Positions 45,127 to 54,485 of a stretch of 64,000 nucleotides of DNA are shown piece after piece. Source of the DNA: Hirschia maritima DSM 19733 (lineage in GTDB: Bacteria; Pseudomonadota; Alphaproteobacteria; Caulobacterales; Hyphomonadaceae). Position numbers and translations under genes: made by a program. How positions within the stretch are numbered: the first letter of the stretch is position 1; each line of letters opens with the position of its first letter. The notes below the pieces were generated by a model, which worked only from the letters and a program-made list of their open reading frames with translations, was not told the DNA's origin and ran no database searches. The DNA is taken from positions 372,001-436,000 of the forward strand of contig NZ_KB899545.1 of NCBI RefSeq assembly GCF_000378345.1, in the 5' to 3' direction.

Positions 45127-46425
45127 ATGTTTGATTGGGGATGGGATAATGCGCGCGCACTAATCGGAATATTTGTCATATTTTTGATTGCTTGGGGCAT
45201 ATCAGAAAAGAGAGATAGATTTCCGGTCAAGACTGTAATTGGTGCGGTTGGCTTGCAGTTTATCTTTGCATTGTTACTTTTCGGTGTTCCAAAACTATTT
45301 GGAAAAAGCAGCTTGTTTGGCGACAGTGGTGAACCAAATATTGTTATCCAAATGCTTGAAGATGCAACTCGTGCTGGAACATCTTTTGTATATGGATATT
45401 TGGGGAATAATGAGGCTTTTCCTGTTGAAGATGCAGGCTTTGTTGCGCCAATATTCGTTTTCCAAATCCTTCCACTTTTGATCGTTGTAGCGTCTTTATC
45501 AGCAATGCTATGGCATTGGGGCATCCTTCGAGCAATAACGCGCGGATTTGCTTATATATTCGCAAAAACAATGGGGCTAGGTGGAGCAACAAGCTTAGCA
45601 GTTTCCGCAAATATCTTCATGGGAATGACTGAAGCTCCAGTATTAGTGAAACCCTATCTAAAAGGTATGAGTCGGTCTGAGATATTTATTTTGATGACAA
45701 CAGGGTTTGCAACAATTGCTGGTTCTGTTCTTGTTATCTATGTCAGTTTTCTTGAAGGTGTCATCGCAAATCCGCTCTCTCAACTTTTAACCGCATCATT
45801 CATGGCAGCTCCAGCTGCTGTCGCGTTGGCGCTAGTTATAGTACCTGAAATGACGGAATTTTCTAAGCGTGCTCATGAGCCGGATTTCAAATATGAATCT
45901 ACCATGGATGCCTTCTCACGCGGTGCAACGGATGGCTTGGCCATCGTTATGAACATAACGACAATGCTAATAGCTGCGCTAGCAATCTTGCATCTGGGAA
46001 ATAGCATTCTTGGGCATTTACCTCTTCAGCCTAACGGAGAAGAGTTATCCATCCAAAGAATATTAGGGTGGATATTTTCACCCTTGATGTGGCTTATTGG
46101 TGTTCCATGGGAAGAAGCTCAAAAAGCTGGTTCTTTGATGGGAGTAAAGACTGTCCTCACAGAATTTATAGCTTTTTCTGATCTTGGTAATGTGCCTACT
46201 GAGGAACTCAGCGAGAGATCTCGTATCATTACTGCTCATGCCATATGTGGGTTTGCGAATTTCGGTTCAATTGGAATCCTTATAGGGGGATTGTCCATTG
46301 TGGAGCCTGCCAGAAGAGATGTTTTCTTGAGCCTTGCGTGGAAAACTTTATTGGCCGGAACATTAGCAACATGTCTATCGGGTGCTGTTGTTGGATTTTT
46401 ACCAGAGGCACTATTTGTCACTTGA
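45127..46425 (+). CDS. Concentrative nucleoside transporter (NupC/CNT family)
   Basis: A 432-residue inner-membrane transporter of the CNT family that moves nucleosides with H+ or Na+. The hallmark blocks are present: GATSLAVSANIFMGMTEAPVLVKPYL, MTTGFATIAGSVLVIYV, and the C-terminal ICGFANFGSIGILIGG. About ten to twelve helices. Residues 50-95 form a loop (KLFGKSSLFGDSGEPNIV) before the core. Seventy-five bases after the Usp gene, so it may have its own promoter. Confidence 0.94.
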   Translation: MFDWGWDNARALIGIFVIFLIAWGISEKRDRFPVKTVIGAVGLQFIFALLLFGVPKLFGKSSLFGDSGEPNIVIQMLEDATRAGTSFVYGYLGNNEAFPVEDAGFVAPIFVFQILPLLIVVASLSAMLWHWGILRAITRGFAYIFAKTMGLGGATSLAVSANIFMGMTEAPVLVKPYLKGMSRSEIFILMTTGFATIAGSVLVIYVSFLEGVIANPLSQLLTASFMAAPAAVALALVIVPEMTEFSKRAHEPDFKYESTMDAFSRGATDGLAIVMNITTMLIAALAILHLGNSILGHLPLQPNGEELSIQRILGWIFSPLMWLIGVPWEEAQKAGSLMGVKTVLTEFIAFSDLGNVPTEELSERSRIITAHAICGFANFGSIGILIGGLSIVEPARRDVFLSLAWKTLLAGTLATCLSGAVVGFLPEALFVT

Positions 46426-46473
46426 TCGGCGACCGCCTGCCTACTAAGGTGCTGAATATAATATAGAAAAACG

Positions 46474-46528
46474 AATAGCAGTTGGATAGCTTGATTTGCC
46501 TTGTTGGAATCAGGCCCTATCTGCTATT
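46474..46528 (+). terminator. Long interrupted hairpin after the nucleoside transporter gene
   Basis: Three stacked stems fold together: AATAGCA with TGCTATT, GATAG with CTATC, and CTTGATT with AATCAGG (one G-T pair), around an 11-base loop, with small bulges (GTTG; CC). It is followed by only two further T residues, so it is a weaker terminator than usual and could instead be a structured 5' leader of the SH3 lipoprotein gene (start 46579). Confidence 0.5.
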
Positions 46529-46578
46529 TTAGACGTGTAGAATAACAAATCGAACATTTAAGTTGGATGACATTACAT

Positions 46579-47484
46579 ATGACTAAACGCCATTATTGCT
46601 TATCTGTTGCAGCTCTAAGCCTTGGAGCTTGTGCGACTGTAGATCAACAAAATGCTCAATTATATGTAACCGATTTAAATACGACTGAGACATTGGAAAC
46701 ACGTTCCGCCGACCTTTATTGTCAGGCTACCCCCTCTAGTCAGTTGATGGGACGTGGTGCGGCTGGTGGGATCGCACCCATCCATGGTCTAACAGCTGGC
46801 TCATATGTCATTAGTTCGATGATGATGGGAATGGGGCCTCTAATTGCTTTAGAAGATCGTGAAGCACTCGAAAAACAAGTTCAAAATGTTCTTGATGATG
46901 AAACAGATGGTCGAGTATTGAACTGGCAGGCACCTTCAACAGGGCAAAAAGTTATTATGCGGCCAGGTAAAACCAAGTCTTCGTTTAGATTGGTTTCGGT
47001 CCCTCGTGCAGATGAAGTTGGTAAAACACCAGATAGCTTCCGCGTTGAGCAAGGTGATTATGTGACAACAAAATCAGCAGCACTACGCCCATCGCCTACT
47101 TCTTCAAGTAATGTGCGAATTGATACCATTCCCGCTGGGATGAGGCTCCAGCTGATGGGGCGCGTTCGGGGTATGCATTCTGATGATTGGTATATGGTCG
47201 GAGCGGATGGACGTTCATATGGATATATGGAACCAGCTGATTTGCGTCCTGCCTTGGCAAATGATCCAAAGAGCATGTACCACCGCGTAACTGGTCCCAC
47301 CATGCGAGATCCAATTCCTGCGACAGTTACGTGTCGTGAGCTGACTTATGAAACAGATATGGGCACTGAGACTATGCACGCTTGTCGGAGCCCAGAAGGT
47401 AAATGGATTGCAGACCCTCCAGCTGGAGACTCAGCTTCGAACAATGCTTGTCAGCCCGTTAGCCGTCCTTACCTCTTGAGATAA
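46579..47484 (+). CDS. SH3-domain lipoprotein
   Basis: A 301-residue lipoprotein with lipobox LGAC (Cys18). A predicted N-terminal region contains RGAAGGIAPIHGLTAGSYVISSMMMGMGP, a glycine-rich hydrophobic stretch, and a middle bacterial SH3 domain is about 150-215 (RVEQGDYVTTKSAALRPSPTSS, WYMVGADGRSYGYME). The C-terminal part has Cys-containing strands. The ATG at 46579 gives a normal lipoprotein signal; another ATG four codons upstream is possible. SH3 domains of this type usually bind cell-wall peptides. Role not established. Confidence 0.8.
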   Translation: MTKRHYCLSVAALSLGACATVDQQNAQLYVTDLNTTETLETRSADLYCQATPSSQLMGRGAAGGIAPIHGLTAGSYVISSMMMGMGPLIALEDREALEKQVQNVLDDETDGRVLNWQAPSTGQKVIMRPGKTKSSFRLVSVPRADEVGKTPDSFRVEQGDYVTTKSAALRPSPTSSSNVRIDTIPAGMRLQLMGRVRGMHSDDWYMVGADGRSYGYMEPADLRPALANDPKSMYHRVTGPTMRDPIPATVTCRELTYETDMGTETMHACRSPEGKWIADPPAGDSASNNACQPVSRPYLLR

Positions 47485-47494
47485 AGGCACGTGT

Positions 47495-48409
47495 TTATAG
47501 GTCTGATGACCAACGAGCATAGACTGCGGTAGGCAGATCGAATCCTCGACCTTCCTCAGGTAGCGACATTTCTCCCCATTCGAGGCCTCCACCCATGCCA
47601 TTGAGTTGGGAAGCCAGAGCTTGTCCCACCGAAATGTATGATAATCTCACCGCATATATTGTTAAAATAACAAACAAAGCGTCTGGCGATAAGACAGAAC
47701 GAACAAGAGATAATAGCTCGTCTAAGCCTTCATCTAATTGCCAGATTTCTTTTTTAGGACCTCGACCATATTTAGGTGGGTCCAGAATAATCCCATCGTA
47801 AAATCTGCCGCGCCGTTCTTCTCGGCGGAGAAATTTAACAGCATCATCGCATATCCACCGAATTGGTTTGTCGCCGAGACCTGATAATTCCTGGTTCTCT
47901 CGTCCATAACCAATAGATTTGGGTGAAGCATCAAGGTGAACGACTTCCGCACCTGCTTTTGCGCATGCAAGAGACATGACGCCCGTATATCCAAAGAGGT
48001 TTAATACGCGAGTAGGGCGATTAGCGTTTCGAATTTTCTCCATAGCCCAGTTCCAATGAACTGAATGCTCTGGGAAAAGTCCCATGTGCCGAAAAGCAGC
48101 ACAGCGTGTTTGGATGTTTAGACCTTTCCAAGAAACCGGCCATTCTTCGGGGGGCTTACCAGCAATAAATGACCAAGCGCCTTTTTCATCTTGATCTCCA
48201 CCTTTGAAAATGCCGTCCGCTTGCCAATCTTGAACTGGAGTTTGAGGTGACCAGAGAGCCTGAGAGTCAGGTCGGTCAAAAGTATATTTTCCAAACTGTT
48301 CTAGCTTACGGCCGTGGCCGGAATCTAAGAGTTTATAATCCTTCCAGTCCGACGCGCTAAGAAATTTGAACTGCCCTTGTGGTACGGATTTAGAGATTGG
48401 CTCCGTCAT
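47495..48409 (-). CDS. SAM-dependent RNA methyltransferase-like protein (COG1092 type)
   Basis: A 304-residue class I methyltransferase related to RlmI-type rRNA cytosine methyltransferases. The SAM-binding block is VLNLFGYTGVMSLACAKAGAEV with the acidic residue in VVHLDASPKSIGYGREN, and the catalytic-type motif is GIILDPPKYGRGPKKE near residue 207. There is no N-terminal PUA domain, so the RNA target differs from RlmI and cannot be named. It overlaps the end of the upstream TrmH-family gene by 20 bases. Confidence 0.88.
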   Translation of the reverse strand: MTEPISKSVPQGQFKFLSASDWKDYKLLDSGHGRKLEQFGKYTFDRPDSQALWSPQTPVQDWQADGIFKGGDQDEKGAWSFIAGKPPEEWPVSWKGLNIQTRCAAFRHMGLFPEHSVHWNWAMEKIRNANRPTRVLNLFGYTGVMSLACAKAGAEVVHLDASPKSIGYGRENQELSGLGDKPIRWICDDAVKFLRREERRGRFYDGIILDPPKYGRGPKKEIWQLDEGLDELLSLVRSVLSPDALFVILTIYAVRLSYISVGQALASQLNGMGGGLEWGEMSLPEEGRGFDLPTAVYARWSSDL

Positions 48410-49217
48410 ATCCGGCTCCTTTCCAAACTTCGTATGTCATGATTGCTGTGGCTTGCGCCAAGTTTAAACTATCTGCTGCTCCGGCCATCGGGATTTTGAC
48501 TAGGACATCGCATGCATTTTCTGCTTGTTCTGGAATGCCAGACTGTTCATTGCCCATAAGAATAACAGACTTTGAAGCGTAATTTGCTTCATCATGACGT
48601 AGTGTACCGTTTACTGAGGCTGCGATCATATTGATTTCATTACTTAGTCGCCACGCATTGAAAGTTTCAAAATCTGTCGAAACTAACGTCGTGCTGAATA
48701 GTGCGCCCATTGTCGCGCGGACGCTCTCTACTGAAAAAGGGTCGCAACACTGATTTACTAGAATTACTCCATCAACACCCGCAGCATCGGCTGTCCGCAT
48801 GATTGTACCGAGATTTCCTGGGTCTCTAACTTCATACAAAGCGATAAATCGAGCCTTATCCTCTACATCTATAGTGTTGAGTTCTTGTGAGCGTTGTTCG
48901 AATGCCGCGATTACCGTCTGAGCATTATCTTTTCTAGAGACTGCAGACAGAATTCTAGGACTCGTCGTTAGTATGCGAGCACCCTTAAGAGCGCATTTGT
49001 CGAGAAGTTCTTTGATTTCGCTGCGTTCTGTAGTGTCTTGTCCAACTAAAATATATTTAGGCGTCCATCCAAACTTTAAGGCGTCGACAACTAGGCGGGC
49101 ACCTTCAGCCAAAAACAGCCCAGTTTCGTTGCGGACTTTTTTCCTATCCAAGCCTTTCATCATTTTAATGGTAGGGTTGGAAGTACTTGTTATATGCTCG
49201 TAAGGCGCGTGCGCCAT
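48390..49217 (-). CDS. TrmH/SpoU-family RNA 2'-O-methyltransferase
   Basis: A 275-residue SPOUT methyltransferase. An N-terminal substrate-binding domain (about 1-105, SNPTIKMMKGLDRKKVR, GLFLAEGARLVVDAL) precedes the knotted catalytic domain with motif 1 LYEVRDPGNLGTIMRTADAAG, motif 2 VILMGNEQSGIPEQ and motif 3 IPMAGAADSLNLAQATAI. Resembles RlmB/TrmH group proteins; the exact RNA target (23S rRNA or tRNA) is unknown. Cotranscribed with the downstream methyltransferase. Confidence 0.92.
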   Translation of the reverse strand: MAHAPYEHITSTSNPTIKMMKGLDRKKVRNETGLFLAEGARLVVDALKFGWTPKYILVGQDTTERSEIKELLDKCALKGARILTTSPRILSAVSRKDNAQTVIAAFEQRSQELNTIDVEDKARFIALYEVRDPGNLGTIMRTADAAGVDGVILVNQCCDPFSVESVRATMGALFSTTLVSTDFETFNAWRLSNEINMIAASVNGTLRHDEANYASKSVILMGNEQSGIPEQAENACDVLVKIPMAGAADSLNLAQATAIMTYEVWKGAGYDGANL

Positions 49218-49375
49218 AAGTTTGACTCTCCTCGGGGATGAAAAACCTTCTAAAATTCGGTTAGTTAGAAGATAACATCTAGTCTGGTTATGCGATTTTG
49301 TATTTTGTTCAACACAAATTTGCGTTTGGCACCATGTTTTTGTTGTCTTCGTAGTAGAGAAAGGAGGGGGTGTTC

Positions 49376-50830
49376 ATGATTATTCGTAATTGGTGCAAGT
49401 TTCTCCTATGGGTCGGAATAGGATTACTCGCATTTTCCTTATTCGGTTCGATGTTATTCGGTGACAAAGCTCCGCATAGATTAGAAGCCAGAATCTTAAG
49501 AGCAGCTCAGACCCAATTGTCTGACAATAATATTTCTTGGGCGAAAATTGAAGCGCGTGGCCAAAAGCTGATCGTCACAGGGCTAGCACCTTCGGAAGCT
49601 GAGAGAACTAATGCTCTGAACATCGCTCGAAAGAGTATAGGAAAAGGCGGGCTTTTCTTTGGTGGAGTCACTCGTACAATTGATTCTACTGAGCTAGGAG
49701 AGCGGATAAGCCCTTATGTATGGCAGGCGGAAGTTATTGACGATACCTTGACGCTGACGGGGCACGCGCCGTCTAGTGAGGCCATTGAAGAAATACTAAG
49801 TGCCAGTCAAAATAAAGGCTGGTCCAATATTGATAATCAATTGAAGCTTGGTGTTGGCGTTGTTGATGTTAGCGCTTGGACAGACATGGCGGAATTGGGA
49901 CTTGAACAATTAGCGGGGTTGGAACCAGGTAAAGTTGTTTTGTCTGATTTTCATATGACCGTATCAGGAGAAGCAACTGGAAATGACAAAGTCGATTCTA
50001 TAGCGACAGTTCTTGCTAATTTATCTTCGCCTTACAGTGCGGTTTCTACGGTCACTGGCCCTTATAATTGGTCCGCGGAAAAGCGCGGTGATCAGATAAT
50101 TTTGTCCGGTTTGGTTCCAGACGGAGAATCCAAACGGGCGATGACTAGGGTCATTTCAGACAATTTTGATGGTGAAGTAGTAGATGAAACTGGCATTGGC
50201 GGTGAAAGAGGATGGGTGCGCACTGCAATTAAAGCTTTGCCCCAATTTTCTCGCTTTCAAAGTGGAAAACTTTCCTATTCAAATAAGAATCTCTATGTCG
50301 AAGGTGTAGCTCCAGACAGTGTTTATAGCTTTTTAGCTGATGATCTCAAATATGTAGGCAACCAGTTTGGCGTTCAGTATAATGTTGATGTGTTAGAACC
50401 TGAATTAACAGAATTAGGTGATTTACCGCTGAGAGAAAACGGCAACAATCTTTCTGGTGTTTGTCAGGATGCGTTTGCCTTGATTATGGACGCAAATAAA
50501 ATTTATTTCGAAACGGCTCGTGCAGACATTTCCAGACAAAGCGGAAGCACATTGGATAAATTGATAGCAGTTGCGCGCCGATGTAATGATGTAAGTATCA
50601 GGATTGAAGGCCATACAGATAATGTTGGCAGCAGAACGATGAATATAGGACTGAGCAATCGAAGAGCTCAGACAGTGGCACAGTATTTGATTGATAGAGG
50701 GTATCCCGAAGGTAAATTGTCTTACCAAGGATATGGCCCTGATCAACCAGATGCCAGTAACGAAACTCCAGAAGGACGGGCAGTTAACCGCCGTATTGAG
50801 TTTATAGTGACAAGTGAGGAAACACGCTAA
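49376..50830 (+). CDS. OmpA-family protein with BON-like repeats
   Basis: A 484-residue protein with an N-terminal membrane anchor (about 8-29), a region of BON-like repeats about 45-350 (LRAAQTQLSDNNISWAKIEARG, LTLTGHAPSSEAIEEIL, IILSGLVPDGESKRAM), and a C-terminal OmpA domain about 370-484 (IYFETARADI, IRIEGHTDNVGSRTMNIGLSN, GRAVNRRIEF) for binding peptidoglycan. The ATG at 49376 has a strong AGGAGGG seven bases upstream. Its stop overlaps the start of the nine-repeat membrane protein (TAATG), so they are made together. Confidence 0.9.
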   Translation: MIIRNWCKFLLWVGIGLLAFSLFGSMLFGDKAPHRLEARILRAAQTQLSDNNISWAKIEARGQKLIVTGLAPSEAERTNALNIARKSIGKGGLFFGGVTRTIDSTELGERISPYVWQAEVIDDTLTLTGHAPSSEAIEEILSASQNKGWSNIDNQLKLGVGVVDVSAWTDMAELGLEQLAGLEPGKVVLSDFHMTVSGEATGNDKVDSIATVLANLSSPYSAVSTVTGPYNWSAEKRGDQIILSGLVPDGESKRAMTRVISDNFDGEVVDETGIGGERGWVRTAIKALPQFSRFQSGKLSYSNKNLYVEGVAPDSVYSFLADDLKYVGNQFGVQYNVDVLEPELTELGDLPLRENGNNLSGVCQDAFALIMDANKIYFETARADISRQSGSTLDKLIAVARRCNDVSIRIEGHTDNVGSRTMNIGLSNRRAQTVAQYLIDRGYPEGKLSYQGYGPDQPDASNETPEGRAVNRRIEFIVTSEETR

Positions 50831-53499
50831 TGTTTTGGCTAGTTTCACAAATGTTGGGTTGGCTTATTCTAACCACTATTGCAGGTGGCTTGATTGGATG
50901 GTCATTGCATTGTCGTAAATGTGCACATGAGACTGAAGGTTTAAGAAAAAGCCTCGAGAAAGCTTATGCGAACAAGCATATCGAACCGGAAGAGTTGAGA
51001 GTATCAGGAGGAATCGGTCACTCGCAAAGTACCACTAAACCCTACGTTTCGATAGTTGATGAGAAACATAGTGATCTTCTAAAGCAGTTGTCTGCCGAAA
51101 GAGAAGAGGTTGCAGGTTTAAAGGCAAAACTGTCTTTAGCGGGTGCGACTGGCCAACAAGATATTAGTTATAATTATGCAGGTTTAACGGCTTTCTCTGG
51201 TAGTCGGGATATTTCAGAAAAAGACGGAGAAATTCGTTGGAGAAATAGATATCTGGAAAGCCGAGTACGCTTTTTAGAGAGTAAAGTGTCAGATTTAGAA
51301 GTGGCTCCTGCAACAACTTCAACGGAAAATGAAAAGAACAATGAATCTGACACATCAGCAGTGCTTCCTTCCGCATTGGATCTAATTCATGATGCTGAAG
51401 ACTTACCTGAAGATTTATTAGCTGAAGACGTCGTTCGAAGTGTTGCAAGTGAAGAAGGTTTGAATGCTGATAGACTCCATGCTCAGATTCCTAGCGAATC
51501 TTCGAATGTAGTGAATGAAGCACAGTCTGCTCTGACTTCGGGCTCCCCAAAGGCTGTTGAACAGTCGTTCGTGTCTGAAACAGCAAAGAATAGTTCTCAA
51601 CCAATTTTAGCTGATGACGATATATCCGCTGTGGATGTTCAATCGATCATTTGGCGCAATCGATATCTGGAAGGGCGTGTTCAGTATCTAGAAGAAGACA
51701 GGAAATCCGATGGTTCAAATGAACTTGGTGCATTGGATGTTGAATCTTCAATTGAGAAAAATTCTGAAGTATTCTCTAGTGAGCTAAATTCCGCTGGTTT
51801 AAGTTCAATTCAAAGCTCGGATTCATCGTATCAAGAAGATAAAGAACAATTAGACCGTTTACGTTGGCGTACGCGATACCTTGAAGGGCGCATTCGTTTC
51901 TTGGAAGAAGAAGCGATTACAAAAGACCTAGAGTTAGAAAAATTAAAAGTTATCCCAAAATCTTTCGAGAACTCTAATGGATTGGACTCCAGAGGCTCGT
52001 CTTCGGAAAGGGCTAATTGGCGGAATACATATTTAAGTGAAAAGCTACGTTATCAATCTAATAACGTTTCAGCTGCTGGAAAAGACTCCGACGAACTGGT
52101 AAACACCATGCTGGTTGATCCTGCGAACACCAAATTAAATGGTGAGCGTATCAATTGGAGGGAGGCTTATCTAGCTGAACGTATACGATACGGCCAAGAA
52201 AAATTAGAGATTGAGAAATCGAAGACCCCTTATGCTCGTGAATTGGTGACGGATATTGGGATGGATCGCCTTCGCTGGCGTTCGCACTATCTTCAAGAGA
52301 AAATCAACGAATTGGAACGCGACACAGCTCTTGTGTCATCAAAAATGATTTCTGATGTGGATGAAGGAATTGAGAAAACAGTTACTCCTGTTCCACCCGT
52401 AATTAAAGAGAAGGTACGTGTTCAAGCTTTTTCTTCTGAGAAAGAAACTGAATTAGTTCGTCTTCGTTGGAGAGAAAGCTATTTGAGGACGCTTCAAAAA
52501 CTACGTGAACAAAATGAAGAAGACCTTTCTCAAGAAACTTCCGACGAATCCGGGAATGAACAACTTCAGGCCAATAGCAACTCATTTGACCAAGCTTATT
52601 CAGAAGAATTAGAGGCAGATATTCAGCGACTGGAATGGCGTAATCGTTTTCTGAATGGTCGCGTAAAGTATCTTGAAGAAAACTTATCGTCGTCTCAAAC
52701 AGAAATTAAATCTCTGCAGGAAAATAAAGCCGCCAGTATTGGGGAACAAGCGCAGTATGGCGATGAGAGTGATACAACTAAACTTAAATGGCGAAACAGC
52801 TATTTGCTGGGTAGAATTGGGTATCTTGAAGAAGGGCGCAGCGACGAAGAACAATCGTTTGTGACTACCGAGAGTGAAGAGAGACCAGGAGACGCGCTGG
52901 ATAATTTAGAAGAATTATCGGAACTGCGCGAAACCAGAATGAACGAGAAAACTGAAGAGACAGAGAATAGCGCATATTCTTCTCGTTCATCTAATTCAAA
53001 GTCATCATCATTATCTTCTTCGTCTCGTTCTGGTTCGGGGTACAGTTATGAAAACGGCGAAAGAACTTCAAAACGAAAACGTCGTTCGAGGAAGAACACT
53101 CGTCGGTCAACGGAACAATCAGTAGAGCGCACTTCAGAAAGCAAAGTAGTGACGGCAGAGAGCTTTCAAGAGAGTTTTAGAAAGTCTGAGTACTTTGTTG
53201 AGGGAGAGGCATCGACTGGGCGTCCAGCTTACCTTACTCAGCCATTGCTAGGGGAGCATGATGATCTAAGAGAGATTGCAGGAGTAGGGCCAAAAATTGA
53301 GCGCATCTTGCATGATCTAGGAATCTATCATTTCTATCAAATTGCTGCTTGGACCCGTCGGGAGGTTGAATGGGTAGATAATTATCTAACATTCAAAGGC
53401 CGTATCGATCGTGAGAACTGGATTGAACAGAGTAAGAAACTTGCGCGTGGTGAAGAAACCGATGGTCAACGTAAATATCGAGCTGGCAAACACGTTTAA
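50830..53499 (+). CDS. Membrane-anchored nine-repeat WRxxYL protein with C-terminal helix-hairpin-helix
   Basis: An 889-residue protein with one N-terminal membrane helix (about 3-26) and a large cytoplasmic or periplasmic body. Nine copies of a WR(N)xYLxxR(I/V)xYLEE-like motif are centred on tryptophans 137, 275, 346, 397, 443, 483, 547, 603 and 654; spacers between them are acidic and variable (40-138 residues). A Ser/Arg-rich stretch (about 717-775, SSRSSNSKSSSLSSSSRSGS) follows. Residues about 810-870 form a helix-hairpin-helix domain (REIAGVGPKIERILHDLGIY, then HFYQIAAWTRREVEWVDNYL, RIDRENWIEQ) as in NuoE-type and similar proteins. Coupled to the OmpA/BON gene. Function unknown. Confidence 0.85.
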   Translation: MFWLVSQMLGWLILTTIAGGLIGWSLHCRKCAHETEGLRKSLEKAYANKHIEPEELRVSGGIGHSQSTTKPYVSIVDEKHSDLLKQLSAEREEVAGLKAKLSLAGATGQQDISYNYAGLTAFSGSRDISEKDGEIRWRNRYLESRVRFLESKVSDLEVAPATTSTENEKNNESDTSAVLPSALDLIHDAEDLPEDLLAEDVVRSVASEEGLNADRLHAQIPSESSNVVNEAQSALTSGSPKAVEQSFVSETAKNSSQPILADDDISAVDVQSIIWRNRYLEGRVQYLEEDRKSDGSNELGALDVESSIEKNSEVFSSELNSAGLSSIQSSDSSYQEDKEQLDRLRWRTRYLEGRIRFLEEEAITKDLELEKLKVIPKSFENSNGLDSRGSSSERANWRNTYLSEKLRYQSNNVSAAGKDSDELVNTMLVDPANTKLNGERINWREAYLAERIRYGQEKLEIEKSKTPYARELVTDIGMDRLRWRSHYLQEKINELERDTALVSSKMISDVDEGIEKTVTPVPPVIKEKVRVQAFSSEKETELVRLRWRESYLRTLQKLREQNEEDLSQETSDESGNEQLQANSNSFDQAYSEELEADIQRLEWRNRFLNGRVKYLEENLSSSQTEIKSLQENKAASIGEQAQYGDESDTTKLKWRNSYLLGRIGYLEEGRSDEEQSFVTTESEERPGDALDNLEELSELRETRMNEKTEETENSAYSSRSSNSKSSSLSSSSRSGSGYSYENGERTSKRKRRSRKNTRRSTEQSVERTSESKVVTAESFQESFRKSEYFVEGEASTGRPAYLTQPLLGEHDDLREIAGVGPKIERILHDLGIYHFYQIAAWTRREVEWVDNYLTFKGRIDRENWIEQSKKLARGEETDGQRKYRAGKHV

Positions 53500-53516
53500 G
53501 CATTGCAAAATGGGTT

Positions 53517-54482
53517 TTAGTCTCGAAATTTAGCCATGAGAAGGTCGGCTGCCTTGCTGGCGGGCAGTTGTCCTTTAGCGACACGATTTTTCACATCCTC
53601 AAGGATTGCTTCTACGCCTGAGTGATGGGTGAAAGCAGTCATTAGAGAGTCACTTATCAAAGAGTCCATCCATCTGAGCTGTTGTTCCGAGCGACGCTTA
53701 TGATGAGACCCTGACTGCTTTGTTGTCGTCTCATGTTTTTTAATAGTTTCCCACAATTGTTCTAATCCAATACCGGACTCACCTGATATCGTTGCAACGG
53801 GGGGCAGCCAGCTCGGGTCAGCTGGTGTCATTATATGAAGGGCGTTCTTATAGTGTCTCGCGGCGCGCAAAGCCGCTTTTTCATCGATATCACACTTGTT
53901 TACCGCTATAATATCGGCAACTTCCAGTACACCTTTTTTTATCCCTTGTAGCTCGTCTCCGGCATTGGGAAGCATGAGGACGAGGAAAAGGTCTACCATG
54001 TCAGCGACGACAGTTTCTGACTGTCCAACTCCGACGGTTTCAACAAGAATAATGTCATATCCAGCCGCTTCGCACATCAATAGTGTTTCGCGCGTCTTTC
54101 GTGCAACTCCGCCAAGTGTGTCACCTGCCGGTGAGGGGCGAATGAAAGCGTTTTGATCTACCGAGAGCTGATCCATTCTAGTCTTATCGCCCAGAATGGA
54201 GCCACCAGATCTGCGCGATGTAGGGTCGACGGCTAGAACTGCAACTTTATGCCCCATCGAAGTAAGAAGAGAGCCAAAGTTGTCAATAAAGGTTGATTTA
54301 CCTACTCCGGGGACGCCAGTAATGCCAATTCTGATTGCTTTTCCGGTTTTATCCATGACTTCGGAAAGTAAATCTCGAGCATTTTGTTGATGATCTGCTC
54401 TTTTGGATTCCACCCACGTAATTGCCTTGGCAAGCCCTGCACGTGTAGAGAGGCTGTCTGTAGTTATTTTTTGAAGTTTCAA
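53517..54482 (-). CDS. meaB: Methylmalonyl-CoA mutase-associated GTPase MeaB
   Basis: A 321-residue G3E-class GTPase that protects and reactivates methylmalonyl-CoA mutase. Walker A GVPGVGKS (56-63), the AVDPTSRRSGGSILGDKTRM switch block, IILVETVGVGQSE and the NKCD guanine motif (IIAVNKCDIDEKA) are present. The C-terminal part has the typical dimerisation helices. It lies three genes downstream of the mutase large subunit on the same strand, with two unrelated-looking genes between. Confidence 0.96.
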   Translation of the reverse strand: MKLQKITTDSLSTRAGLAKAITWVESKRADHQQNARDLLSEVMDKTGKAIRIGITGVPGVGKSTFIDNFGSLLTSMGHKVAVLAVDPTSRRSGGSILGDKTRMDQLSVDQNAFIRPSPAGDTLGGVARKTRETLLMCEAAGYDIILVETVGVGQSETVVADMVDLFLVLMLPNAGDELQGIKKGVLEVADIIAVNKCDIDEKAALRAARHYKNALHIMTPADPSWLPPVATISGESGIGLEQLWETIKKHETTTKQSGSHHKRRSEQQLRWMDSLISDSLMTAFTHHSGVEAILEDVKNRVAKGQLPASKAADLLMAKFRD

Positions 54483-54485
54483 AAT

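Noticed and set aside
45036-45524. 162-residue minus-strand frame over the nucleoside transporter start
   Set aside because: It is antisense to a clear CNT-family gene and has no recognisable domain.
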